A stretch of 26,736 nucleotides of DNA from DASWIG01 sp965371445 (GTDB taxonomy: Bacteria > Acidobacteriota > Thermoanaerobaculia > Multivoradales > J023), in the NCBI GenBank assembly GCA_965371445.1, contig CBDUYN010000144.1, positions 1 to 26,736 of the forward strand, read 5' to 3'. The position numbers and the translations under genes were made by a program. The notes under the pieces were generated by a model. It was not told the DNA's origin. It ran no database searches and worked only from the letters and a program-made list of their open reading frames with translations. Shown here one piece after another: positions 7,851-14,661 of the stretch. Within the stretch, counting starts at the first letter, position 1; each line of letters begins with the position of its first letter.

Positions 7851-8443
7851 AACAAATCCCCGATCTCTTCCTGCAGAGCCTTGCGGAGTTTCTTCATTGC
7901 CAGGAGCGTCCTCGTTTTGACGGTCCCCAGGGGGATATCCGTCGCTTTCGAGATCTCACTCTGGGTCATGCCTTGGAAGAAGGCCTGCTCGAGGACCTGA
8001 CGCTGTTCCGGAGGGAGAGTCTGCATCTCCTCTCTCAGGCGCCGGCCCCTCTGCTCCATCCATACGGACTGCAACCCCTCGGGGGATGTATGCTTGCCAC
8101 GATTTTCTTGCTTCACGGCCCCCAGGGTGCGATCGACGACCTGGCGGCTGCGTAGCCGGTCGATGGCGCGGCTGCGGGTGATCAGCACGAGCCAGGTCGA
8201 GACCGAGGAGCGCGAGGTGTCGTATCGTACCGCCTGCTTCCACACCTGGAGGAAGACCTCCTGGACCACCTCCTCGGCGTCGGAGGCGTCGGAGAGGACG
8301 CGCCGCGCGAGGGCGTGGAGCATGGCGGCATAGCGGTCGTAGAGCTCGCTCAGGGCCGCCGTGTCGCCGCTGGCGATCCGCGCGACGAGCACCGGGCCGT
8401 CGGCGGCTGCGGGAACGGTCTTTTGATCGGCGGGAACGGTCAT
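7847..8443 (-). CDS. ECF-family RNA polymerase sigma factor, SigK-like (unit 2)
   Basis: This 198-residue sigma factor has region 2 at about 30-98 (ALSELYDRYAAMLHALARRV, DAEEVVQEVFLQVW) and region 4 at about 135-190 (LPPEQRQVLEQAFFQGMTQ, then SEISKATDIPLGTVKTRTLL). The ALSELYDRY and EVFLQVW motifs and the adjacent RskA-type anti-sigma gene place it with SigK-like ECF factors. Sigma and anti-sigma genes overlap by four bases. The ribosome binding site before ATG 8443 is weak, so the exact start is less certain. The gene is divergent from the sigma unit 1 locus and convergent with nothing obvious; about 64 bases separate it from the upstream MoeB-like gene on the same strand. Confidence 0.93.
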   Translation of the reverse strand: MTVPADQKTVPAAADGPVLVARIASGDTAALSELYDRYAAMLHALARRVLSDASDAEEVVQEVFLQVWKQAVRYDTSRSSVSTWLVLITRSRAIDRLRSRQVVDRTLGAVKQENRGKHTSPEGLQSVWMEQRGRRLREEMQTLPPEQRQVLEQAFFQGMTQSEISKATDIPLGTVKTRTLLAMKKLRKALQEEIGDLL

Positions 8444-8507
8444 CGGAGTTGGACCTGAAGTGTGCTCAACAGCGAGCGCAGCTTAGCACGTCGAACACGC
8501 CGTCATC

Positions 8508-9701
8508 TCAGTAGCGCGGCACCGAGGGATCGATCCGCAGGCTCCAGGCGTCGATACCGCCCGCCAGGTTCGTGGCCTGGTTGAGGCCCTGGTGACGCAG
8601 GAAGGCGACTACCCGGCCCGAGCGCGGCCCATGGTGGCACAACGCCACCACCGGCTGGTCGTCGGGGAGCTCGCTCCAGCGCTCGGCGATCTCGCCCATG
8701 GGGAGGAGCCGCGACCCCTGGATGTGGCAGATCTCGTACTCGTAGGGCTCGCGGACGTCGAGCATCGACACCTCGCGGCCTTCGTCGAGCCAAGCCTTCA
8801 AGTCCTCGACCTGGATCTCGAACGGGATCTCTCCATCTCCGGACACGGCGTCCTCCTCCTCGTGGCCGGCGGCCGCCGTCTCGCAGGTCGAATACTCGAC
8901 CAGGGTGGTCAAGGTGGGCTCGGCGCTGCAGATCGGGCAGTCGCGGCTTTTTTTGAGCTTCATCTCGCGGAAGCTGAGGCGCAGGGCGTCGAAAAGCAGG
9001 AGCCGTCCGATCATCGACTCGCCGCACCCGAGCAGCAGCTTCAGGGTCTCGTTGGCCTGGAGCGACCCGACGATCCCCGGCAACACTCCGAGCACCCCGC
9101 CCTCGGCGCAGGACGGCACCATCCCCGGCGGCGGCGGCTGTGGGAAGAGGCACCGGTAGCAGGGCCCACGCTCGCTCCAGAAGACGGAGAGCTGGCCTTC
9201 GAAGCGCAGGATCGCCCCCCAGACGTTGGGCTTTCCCGCCAGCACGCAGGCGTCGTTGACGAGGTAGCGGGTCGGAAAGTTGTCGCTGCCGTCGACGACG
9301 ACGTCGTAGCCCTCGACGAGCTCCCCGGCGTTGGCCGCCGTCAGCCGTTCGCCGTGCCTCTCCAGCACGATAAAGGGATTGACGTCCCGCAGCCTTTCAG
9401 CCGCCGCCTCGACCTTGGGCCGTCCGAGGTCCGAGGTGCCGTAGAGCACCTGGCGCTGGAGGTTCGACTCGTCGACCCGGTCGTCGTCGACGAGGCCGAG
9501 GGTGCCGACTCCGGCAGCGGCGAGGTAGAGGCCAAGCGGCGAGCCCAGGCCGCCCGCGCCGACGAGTAGCACCCGCGACGACTTCAGGCGCTTTTGCCCC
9601 TCGATGCCGACCTGCGGCAGGGTGAGGTGGCGTCCGTAACGGCGGATCTCGTCGTGGGTCAGCTCCGTTGCGGCGAGGCGCTCTGCGATGTTGATCGTCA
9701 T
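8508..9701 (-). CDS. moeB: MoeB/ThiF-family adenylyltransferase with C-terminal rhodanese domain
   Basis: This 397-residue protein is an E1-like enzyme that would adenylate the C-terminal Gly-Gly of a ubiquitin-like sulfur carrier (MoaD, ThiS or CysO type). The rhodanese domain would then help thiolate it. Visible motifs are the ATP-binding GAGGLGSP (48-55), DDDRVDESNLQRQ (72-84), DGSDNFPTRYLVND (137-150), and a conserved Cys198 in VPSCAEGGVLG. Zinc cysteine pairs lie at 181/184 (CYRC) and 255/258 (CPIC). The rhodanese domain spans about 295-397, with DVREPYEYEICHIQGS and active-site Cys355 in CHHGPRSG. This fusion matches MoeZ, MOCS3 and Uba4. The start ATG overlaps the stop of the JAMM peptidase gene by four bases. 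No sulfur-carrier gene lies in the window, so the pathway (molybdopterin, thiamine, cysteine or tRNA thiolation) cannot be fixed. Confidence 0.93.
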   Translation of the reverse strand: MTINIAERLAATELTHDEIRRYGRHLTLPQVGIEGQKRLKSSRVLLVGAGGLGSPLGLYLAAAGVGTLGLVDDDRVDESNLQRQVLYGTSDLGRPKVEAAAERLRDVNPFIVLERHGERLTAANAGELVEGYDVVVDGSDNFPTRYLVNDACVLAGKPNVWGAILRFEGQLSVFWSERGPCYRCLFPQPPPPGMVPSCAEGGVLGVLPGIVGSLQANETLKLLLGCGESMIGRLLLFDALRLSFREMKLKKSRDCPICSAEPTLTTLVEYSTCETAAAGHEEEDAVSGDGEIPFEIQVEDLKAWLDEGREVSMLDVREPYEYEICHIQGSRLLPMGEIAERWSELPDDQPVVALCHHGPRSGRVVAFLRHQGLNQATNLAGGIDAWSLRIDPSVPRY

Positions 9702-10159
9702 CTCGTCCAGCTCTTTTCGGTAAAGGCCTTGGCGTCCGTCCGGAGCCGCCAGCAGCGGATCTCGCGAACGCGCCCCTCGTCGAGGGCGACGATCAGGTAG
9801 CTTACCCCAGGCAGGGCGTGCTCCAGATCGTAGGGGCTCGGCTCGGCCGGCCGCTCGGGGTGGGAGTGATAATAGCCCACGACGTCCTCGGATGTGCCTC
9901 GGACCTCACGGTGGACGGCGAAAAGCAGCTCCGGCGGGATCGTGTACCGGCGACGGCGCTCGGCGGGAGCGGCGTTCTCAGCCTCGACGACCCGAACGAT
10001 CCGTGCCGGCTCGTCGCCGCTTCGGGGCGTGCCGACGAGGACGCCGCAGCATTCCGCGGGGTACGTCGCCTCGGCGTGGGCGGTGACCTGCTCGACAAGG
10101 GCTGTGGGAAGGACGAGGTCGATCGTCATCTCGGCCATTTCTACCACGAGGCTAACCAT
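9698..10159 (-). CDS. Mov34/MPN/PAD-1 (JAMM, M67) family metallopeptidase
   Basis: The protein has 153 residues from the ATG at 10159, chosen because GGGAGAAGG lies just upstream. In-frame ATGs at 10138 and 10129 are alternatives. The JAMM zinc site is complete: Glu36 in PAECCGVLVG, then His98-Ser-His100-Pro and Ser108-x2-Asp111, giving HxHP-x6-SxxD. Bacterial members such as Mec remove a blocking residue from, or a cargo amino acid carried on, a ubiquitin-like sulfur carrier. The four-base overlap with the MoeB-rhodanese gene strongly supports a joint role in sulfur transfer. The divergent sigma gene begins 42 bases away, so both promoters must share a very short space or lie within the neighbouring genes. 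Confidence 0.9.
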   Translation of the reverse strand: MVSLVVEMAEMTIDLVLPTALVEQVTAHAEATYPAECCGVLVGTPRSGDEPARIVRVVEAENAAPAERRRRYTIPPELLFAVHREVRGTSEDVVGYYHSHPERPAEPSPYDLEHALPGVSYLIVALDEGRVREIRCWRLRTDAKAFTEKSWTR

Positions 10160-10201
10160 CGCCTTCTCCCGTCGTCCAAACGGATGTAGGAAGGGAGAGC
10201 C

Positions 10202-10810
10202 GTGAACCGAGAAGAAGACCGAAGCGCCGAGAAAGACCGCCTCGACCGCGCCTACAAGGGTGACGAGGAGGCCTTTCGCGAGCTCGTCGAACGCCACAGC
10301 ACCGATGTCTTCCGCCTTGCCTACCGGCTCACCGGCAGCCGCGAGAACGCCGAGGACGTCGTCCAGGAGGCCTTCCTCAAAGCCTACCGGTCGCTGCACC
10401 GCTTCGACGGTAGAAGCTCGTTCGGCACCTGGCTCCACCGCATCGCCGCGAACTGCGCTCTCGACCTGCTGCGTCGCGTCGAGCGCCAGGAAAGGAGCCG
10501 CCAGGAGACGCCGGAGGCCGAGGACGGCGGCGATCCCTTCGACCGCATCGAGTCCGACGAGCCGGGCCCCCTGCGCCACACGCTCTCCTCGGAGGTCGAA
10601 CGGCGCCTCGCCGCGGGGCTCGGCGCCCTGACGCCGATGGAACGAACCGCGTTCGTCTTGCGCCACTTCGAGGAACGTTCGATCGCCGAGATCGGCTGCG
10701 CCCTCGGCACGCGCACCAGCGCCACCAAGCAAGCCGTCTTCCGGGCCGTCGGGAAGCTCCGCCGCGAGCTCCTGCCCTGGGTGGAGGAAAGCCATGCACG
10801 AACTGCCTGA
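10202..10810 (+). CDS. ECF-family RNA polymerase sigma factor, RpoE-like (unit 3)
   Basis: This 202-residue sigma factor has region 2 at about 22-95 (FRLAYRLTGSRENAEDVVQE, FGTWLHRIAANCALDLLRR) and region 4 at about 145-195 (LTPMERTAFVLRHFEERSIA, EIGCALGTRTSATKQAVFRA). The start is GTG, preceded by an AAGGGAGAG ribosome binding site. Its 3' end overlaps the next gene by 17 bases, which supports translational coupling to a membrane protein acting as anti-sigma factor. An exported HEAT-repeat protein follows. This three-gene layout is, as I recall, recurrent in Acidobacteriota. The genes it controls cannot be told from the window. Confidence 0.94.
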   Translation: MNREEDRSAEKDRLDRAYKGDEEAFRELVERHSTDVFRLAYRLTGSRENAEDVVQEAFLKAYRSLHRFDGRSSFGTWLHRIAANCALDLLRRVERQERSRQETPEAEDGGDPFDRIESDEPGPLRHTLSSEVERRLAAGLGALTPMERTAFVLRHFEERSIAEIGCALGTRTSATKQAVFRAVGKLRRELLPWVEESHARTA

Positions 10811-11570
10811 AGTCGTCGAGAAAGAGCTCGTTCTCTACTACTACCGTGAAGCTCGCCGTCCCGAGAAGATCCGGCGGCGCCTCGCTGGCGACGACGCCTT
10901 CCGCGGACGCTACGAGGAGCTCTGCCGGCTCCTCGCCGCGGTCGACGAGCTCCCGGTCCCCGATCCCGGCGAAGGCTACGGCCGCCAGGTCTGGCAACGA
11001 CTGCGTCCGCGCCTCGAGGAGGCGAAGACACGGCCCAGCCTGGGTGAGCTGCTGAGCGCGTGGCTCCTGCCACCGCCGCGGTGGGCCCCGGTGGCCGCCT
11101 TCGCGGGCCTTCTCGCCATTGCTTTCCTGGCCGGACGCTACACGAGCGTCCCGGGCTCGCCTGGCGCGGAAGGCTTTACCGAGGCCGGCCGCGAGCGCAT
11201 GCTCCTTGCTGAGGTCAGCGACCACCTGGAGCGTTCGGAGCGCCTCCTCGTGGAGCTCGCGAACCTGCCGGATGACGCCGTCGTCGACCTGAGCTTCGAG
11301 CGCCGGAGCGCCGAAGAGCTCGTCGGCTCGAACCGGCTCTACCGTCAGGTCTCGCGCTCGCGGGGCCGCGAAGACCTGGCGGCGCTCCTCGACGAGCTCG
11401 AGCGGATCCTCCTGGAGCTCGCCCGCGGCCCGGAAGAGATCACCGCCCCCGACGTCGAATACATCCGCGAGCGCACCGACGAGATGCTCTTCAAGGTCCA
11501 GATCGTCGGCTCGCGCCTGCGTCAAGAACAAACCACCCCGTCGCCTCGCACCGGCGGCGACCACGTCTAG
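10794..11570 (+). CDS. Putative transmembrane anti-sigma factor (unit 3)
   Basis: This 258-residue protein has an N-terminal cytoplasmic region (about 1-90) with a repeated Leu/Arg/Glu helical pattern (YEELCRLLAAVDELPVPDPG), one transmembrane helix (about 97-115, WAPVAAFAGLLAIAFLAG), and a C-terminal helical, probably coiled-coil, region. That region is rich in Leu-Leu-x-Glu-Leu patterns (LLVELANLPDD, LLDELERILLELARG). There is no H-x3-C-x2-C zinc site, so the anti-sigma call rests on position (17-base overlap with the sigma gene, GGAGG ribosome binding site) and topology. The extracytoplasmic helical domain could contact the following HEAT-repeat protein. A plain membrane-anchored structural protein is the alternative. 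Confidence 0.78.
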   Translation: MHELPEVVEKELVLYYYREARRPEKIRRRLAGDDAFRGRYEELCRLLAAVDELPVPDPGEGYGRQVWQRLRPRLEEAKTRPSLGELLSAWLLPPPRWAPVAAFAGLLAIAFLAGRYTSVPGSPGAEGFTEAGRERMLLAEVSDHLERSERLLVELANLPDDAVVDLSFERRSAEELVGSNRLYRQVSRSRGREDLAALLDELERILLELARGPEEITAPDVEYIRERTDEMLFKVQIVGSRLRQEQTTPSPRTGGDHV

Positions 11571-11582
11571 GAGACGAACCCC

Positions 11583-12986
11583 ATGAAACAGCTTTTCAAC
11601 ACGAAGTCCGTCCTCGTCCTATTCCTCGCGGCGCTCCTGGCCGCCACCGCGGCGTGGAGCCGTCCCCTGACGCCGGAACCCGCCGCCGCCGAGCGCAGCG
11701 ACGCCTACCGCGAGGCCCGCCGGGCCCTCGACCAGGCCCGCTGGAACGACGCCGTCGAGCGGTTTGGCGAGGTGATCGAGCAAGGCGACAGCGACATCGA
11801 CGCCGCCTACTACTGGATCGCCTACGCCTACTACAAGGCCGGACACGCCGACGACGCTTTGAAGACACTCAGGACCCTGCGCCGGCAGTTCAAGGACAGC
11901 CGCTGGAGCGACGACGGACGGGCGCTCGAAGCCGAGATCCGCCAGGCCTCGACCGGACGCGTCGAGGTGCCGGAGGACGACGAGGACGAGCTCAAGCTCC
12001 TGGCGCTCTCCGCCTTGATGCACAAGGACTCCGAGTCGGCGGTCGACTACCTCTTGAAGTTCGTCGGGGGCGACGCCAGCCTGGAGCTGCGCCGCAAGGC
12101 GCTTTTCGTCTTGAGCCAGAGCGACTCGCCCCGCGCCCAGGAGGTCTTCCTCGAGATCGCCCGCGGACGCCGCAACCCGGACCTGCAGCTCGCCGCGGTA
12201 CGCCACCTTGGCTTCGGCCACGGAGGCTCCGCCGAGCTCCTGGCGGAGATCTACCAGACGGCGTCGGACCCGGAGGTCAAGCGGACCGTCCTCCAGGGCT
12301 ACGGCTCCCAGGGTATGACGGAAGAGCTCGTGCGCCTCTACCACGCCGAGACGGACCCGGACCTGCGGATGGCGGCCGCCCAGACCCTTGGTTTCGCAGG
12401 CGCCTCAAAAGAGCTCCGTGCCCTTTACGGCGAAGAGGCGTCGGCCGAGGTTCGGGGGCGGATCCTCCAGGCCATGGCGATGTCTGGAGACATCGGCTTC
12501 GTCGTCGAGGTCGCGAAGACCGATAGCGATCCGGGGTTGCGGCGCCGGGCGGTCCAGGCCCTTGGCATCCACGGCTCTGAGGAGAGCGGGAAGGGCCTGC
12601 GGGAGGCCTACGGCAAGGAAACCGACGTCGAGGTCAAGCAGTCGATCCTCGACGCTTTCCTCCACTCCGACGAGACGACGTTCCTCCTCGAGGCGGCGCG
12701 TAGCGAGAGCGACCCGAAGCTGCGTTCGCGGGCCTTGCGAAACCTTGCCATGACCGGTAGCGAAGAGGTCTGGCCGCTCTTTGACGAGATCTACGCGACG
12801 GCGGACCTCGAGACCAAGAAATCGATCCTGCGGGCTTATGTGATGGGTGACCGGATCGACCGGGTCATCCAGGTCGCGCGCACCGAGTCGGACCCCGAGG
12901 TGAAGAAAGAGGCGGTGCGGGTGCTCACCTTTACCGATTCGGAGAAGGCGACACAGTTCTTGCTGAGCCTCCTGGAGGACGACTAG
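11583..12986 (+). CDS. Exported TPR/HEAT-repeat protein
   Basis: This 467-residue protein begins with a signal peptide (about 1-26, cleavage after TAAWS). Residues about 40-120 form helices resembling TPR or BamD/YbgF-type repeats (ALDQARWNDAVERFGEVIEQ, YYWIAYAYYKAGHADDALKT). An acidic linker follows (PEDDEDE), then about ten HEAT-like repeats of roughly 31-33 residues from about 131 to the end. A recurring motif E/T-S/T-D-P-x-L/V-R/K marks the repeats (ASDPEVKR, ETDPDLRM, DSDPGLRR, ESDPKLRS, ESDPEVKK). The gene starts 12 bases after the anti-sigma gene, with an AGGAGA ribosome binding site, so it belongs to the same operon. No enzyme motif is visible. It is probably a periplasmic scaffold or sensor for the sigma unit; that role is inference. 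Confidence 0.88.
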   Translation: MKQLFNTKSVLVLFLAALLAATAAWSRPLTPEPAAAERSDAYREARRALDQARWNDAVERFGEVIEQGDSDIDAAYYWIAYAYYKAGHADDALKTLRTLRRQFKDSRWSDDGRALEAEIRQASTGRVEVPEDDEDELKLLALSALMHKDSESAVDYLLKFVGGDASLELRRKALFVLSQSDSPRAQEVFLEIARGRRNPDLQLAAVRHLGFGHGGSAELLAEIYQTASDPEVKRTVLQGYGSQGMTEELVRLYHAETDPDLRMAAAQTLGFAGASKELRALYGEEASAEVRGRILQAMAMSGDIGFVVEVAKTDSDPGLRRRAVQALGIHGSEESGKGLREAYGKETDVEVKQSILDAFLHSDETTFLLEAARSESDPKLRSRALRNLAMTGSEEVWPLFDEIYATADLETKKSILRAYVMGDRIDRVIQVARTESDPEVKKEAVRVLTFTDSEKATQFLLSLLEDD

Positions 12987-13113
12987 ACCCAAAACAAGCG
13001 TTGCTCTCAAGACCACTTCGTCCTCGTAGGGCGCGCATCGTTCTGGTTCCATGAGACACGCCCACCAGAAGAACCCCAATGGTCCTTTGGCGGGCGGTGG
13101 AAACCGGAAGGCG

Positions 13114-13329
13114 CTAGTTCCCGCTGTCGCAATCGGATATATGGCAATCGACCCAGCTTGGCTCGACAGCGGCACAGACCCACCAATCATAGATCATTGT
13201 ACATATAGCGCCGCATACAACGTCTCGACTTTCGCAGTGCGGGGTTTGTTGACAGCCTAGTCGATTGGCGCCTGGCCCCTGGCCGACACCTTCTTCGACA
13301 GGTAGCAATGATGACAGACCGCTATGCAA
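13114..13329 (-). CDS. Candidate cysteine-rich small protein
   Basis: An ORF of 71 codons opens with TTG (MHSGLSSLLPVEEG when initiated), with GGAGG only two bases before it, which is tighter than normal. The first 25 residues carry no cysteine. The last 46 carry seven, in the order GCQQ, HCES, VCGAIC (C-x3-C), WVCA, DCHI and DCDS, with three tryptophans (DWWVC and SWVDC). A Cys-poor leader followed by a Cys- and Trp-rich core resembles secreted disulfide proteins or ribosomally made peptide precursors. There is no leader motif or modifying enzyme nearby. The opposite strand is also open here, so a chance ORF remains quite possible. Confidence 0.3.
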   Translation of the reverse strand: MHSGLSSLLPVEEGVGQGPGANRLGCQQTPHCESRDVVCGAICTMIYDWWVCAAVEPSWVDCHISDCDSGN

Positions 13330-13922
13330 CCGCCTCCGGGATCACTGCCCAACAACGATCAGTGCCCGCGAAGATGGAAAGCGCAGCTAGGCTGCCGCGG
13401 CTATGCGATAATCCGACGAGGAATCGGCCGTCGAAGCCGAGTGGACGTGCCTGGGAAGGCCCTTCCCAGGGCGCGCCGGACGTGCTCTTCCAGGGCATCT
13501 CCGAGGAGAAGGTCTGGGCCAATAGCACGGTGATCCGCAAGCCGATGCTGTGGACTGGGGCCGGATGGCGGTCCCGGTCTTTCTTCCGGTGTGGGTCGGA
13601 GTCCGGGTGGAGGGTGCGGTGGGGCGGACCTCGCACTGGCCGCCCCGCTCCCGGTCGGCCCGAAGACAAGCGGATCGCCGCCCGGGGAGGGGGAGGGGCC
13701 TCGACCTCGCTGAGCCTGCAAAAAGGCCGACGGTACAGAGTTTGGCTCACCCGTCCGAAGACGGGGTCCACGTACTCGTCGGCCAGAGTCCGATACTACC
13801 ACGGCCCACGAAGAGTAAACAAGGAACGTCACACCACACGGCGGCCCCGGGCCCTCGATCTCGACGCCGTGGCGTGCGCTTCGACGTTCACGGCCACCGC
13901 CAAGGCGGGCGCACTCTTAGGC

Positions 13923-13991
13923 GGTGCTGATTGGCCCTCGGCAAATCAGCACCTTGGGGCGATGCTGAATGGCCCTCGGCAAATCAGCACC
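13923..13991. repeat. Two tandem 38-bp hairpin repeats
   Basis: Unit 1 is GGTGCTGATT (13923-13932), an 11-base spacer, and AATCAGCACC (13944-13953), forming a perfect 10-bp stem. Unit 2 starts 38 bases later with GATGCTGAAT (13961-13970), the identical spacer GGCCCTCGGCA, and an identical right arm (13982-13991), giving an imperfect stem. A weak third left arm (GACGCTGAT) appears near 14003. The arrangement resembles REP or BIME-like palindromic elements. Confidence 0.8.
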
Positions 13992-14100
13992 AGGTTGGGG
14001 GTGACGCTGATGGGGCGATCCTCATCGTCGTTTCGGTTTCGAGGGGGCGGTCCGAGACGGGGCTCAGCCTCCAGGACTGCCGACAGTGGGTGATGATCAT

Positions 14101-14337
14101 CTAGAAGGCCGGGCTTAAGAACACCTCCAGGCTCAGGTCGAGGTCACCGATGGTGTCGGAGCTGCTCACCGTCATCGAGTCGTTGACGGAGCCCGGGTCC
14201 GTGAGCGCCAGGCTCGGGGTTCGGCAGTTGGTCGGCGTGCCATTGCCGATCGTGAACTTGTTGTTTGAAACGTCTCTTGGATCGGGCAAATCGGGCCTTT
14301 TCGGCTTACCAAGGCTTTTCCCAGGGGACTCTGACAT
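14101..14337 (-). pseudogene. Truncated P/Homo B domain-like fragment
   Basis: A 78-residue frame resembles the beginning of a proprotein-convertase P domain. After an SPGKSLGKPKRPDLPDP stretch comes NCRTPSLALTDPGSVNDS, then MTVSSSDTIGDLDLSLEV. These match the usual opening of P domains in secreted bacterial proteins (a Cys-x2-P...IPD.G..S.SI.V pattern, then the first beta strands). The frame stops right after the DLDLSLEV strand, whereas a complete P domain would continue for about 50-60 residues. There is no signal peptide and no protease domain. It is most simply a leftover piece of a larger secreted protein gene. The family match is from memory of the pattern and not from a search. Confidence 0.42.
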
Positions 14338-14661
14338 TCTTCGTCAGTCTTTGGTCCCGTCCCCCCAGGCGAGCACCTTCCGAGCCCGCCACGGGCACCA
14401 CTCGATAGGCACTCGTCTGGAGTCGACGACCCAGCCCTGGGGCGGCGACGTGGTGACGAGCTACGGCAACGACGGCCAGGACCTCCTGACGGCTCTCACC
14501 AACGGCGAGGGGAACGGGGAACGAGACATCGTGGGTCTACAGCGACCGGGATCTGATGACGGCGGAGGTGTCCCGCGCGCAGCGGAGTGGACAGGCTTGC
14601 CAGACAGAGGTTCTACTTGTGAAGATGTTGGGGAATCTCGGACCCAGATTGCCCGAGGACG

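Larger units (their letters stand above)
12987..14661. other. Long intergenic region without a convincing intact gene
   Basis: About 1.7 kb separates the HEAT protein gene from the amidase gene. Frames here are open but have poor protein character: arginine- and proline-rich, with no domain. The first part (about 13100-13260) is clearly lower in G+C than the rest of the window. The three items I can support inside it are listed separately: a cysteine-rich small ORF, a 38-bp repeat pair and a P-domain-like fragment. I found no tRNA, transposase or CRISPR array. The picture suits decayed genes or laterally acquired remnants. Confidence 0.6.

Noticed and set aside
8592..9569. 325-codon open frame antisense to the MoeB-rhodanese gene
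   Set aside because: No domain character, while the minus strand has complete E1 and rhodanese motifs.
10160..10795. N-terminal extension of the JAMM peptidase through the sigma gene
   Set aside because: The frame stays open antisense to the unit 3 sigma factor, but the peptidase family starts near the TIDLVLP segment and a good RBS precedes ATG 10159.
13308..14093. 261-codon plus-strand open frame in the long intergenic region
   Set aside because: Arg/Gly/Ser-rich product with no domain or good RBS; it runs through the hairpin repeats.
14400..14660. Two coding-like plus-strand frames (ending GNDGQDLLTALTNGEG, then NETSWVYSDRDLMTAEV) that could be joined by a one-base frameshift near 14517
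   Set aside because: The second frame has no stop before the amidase gene and continues as a shadow frame inside it. I could not link the pieces to a family, so I do not report a gene.
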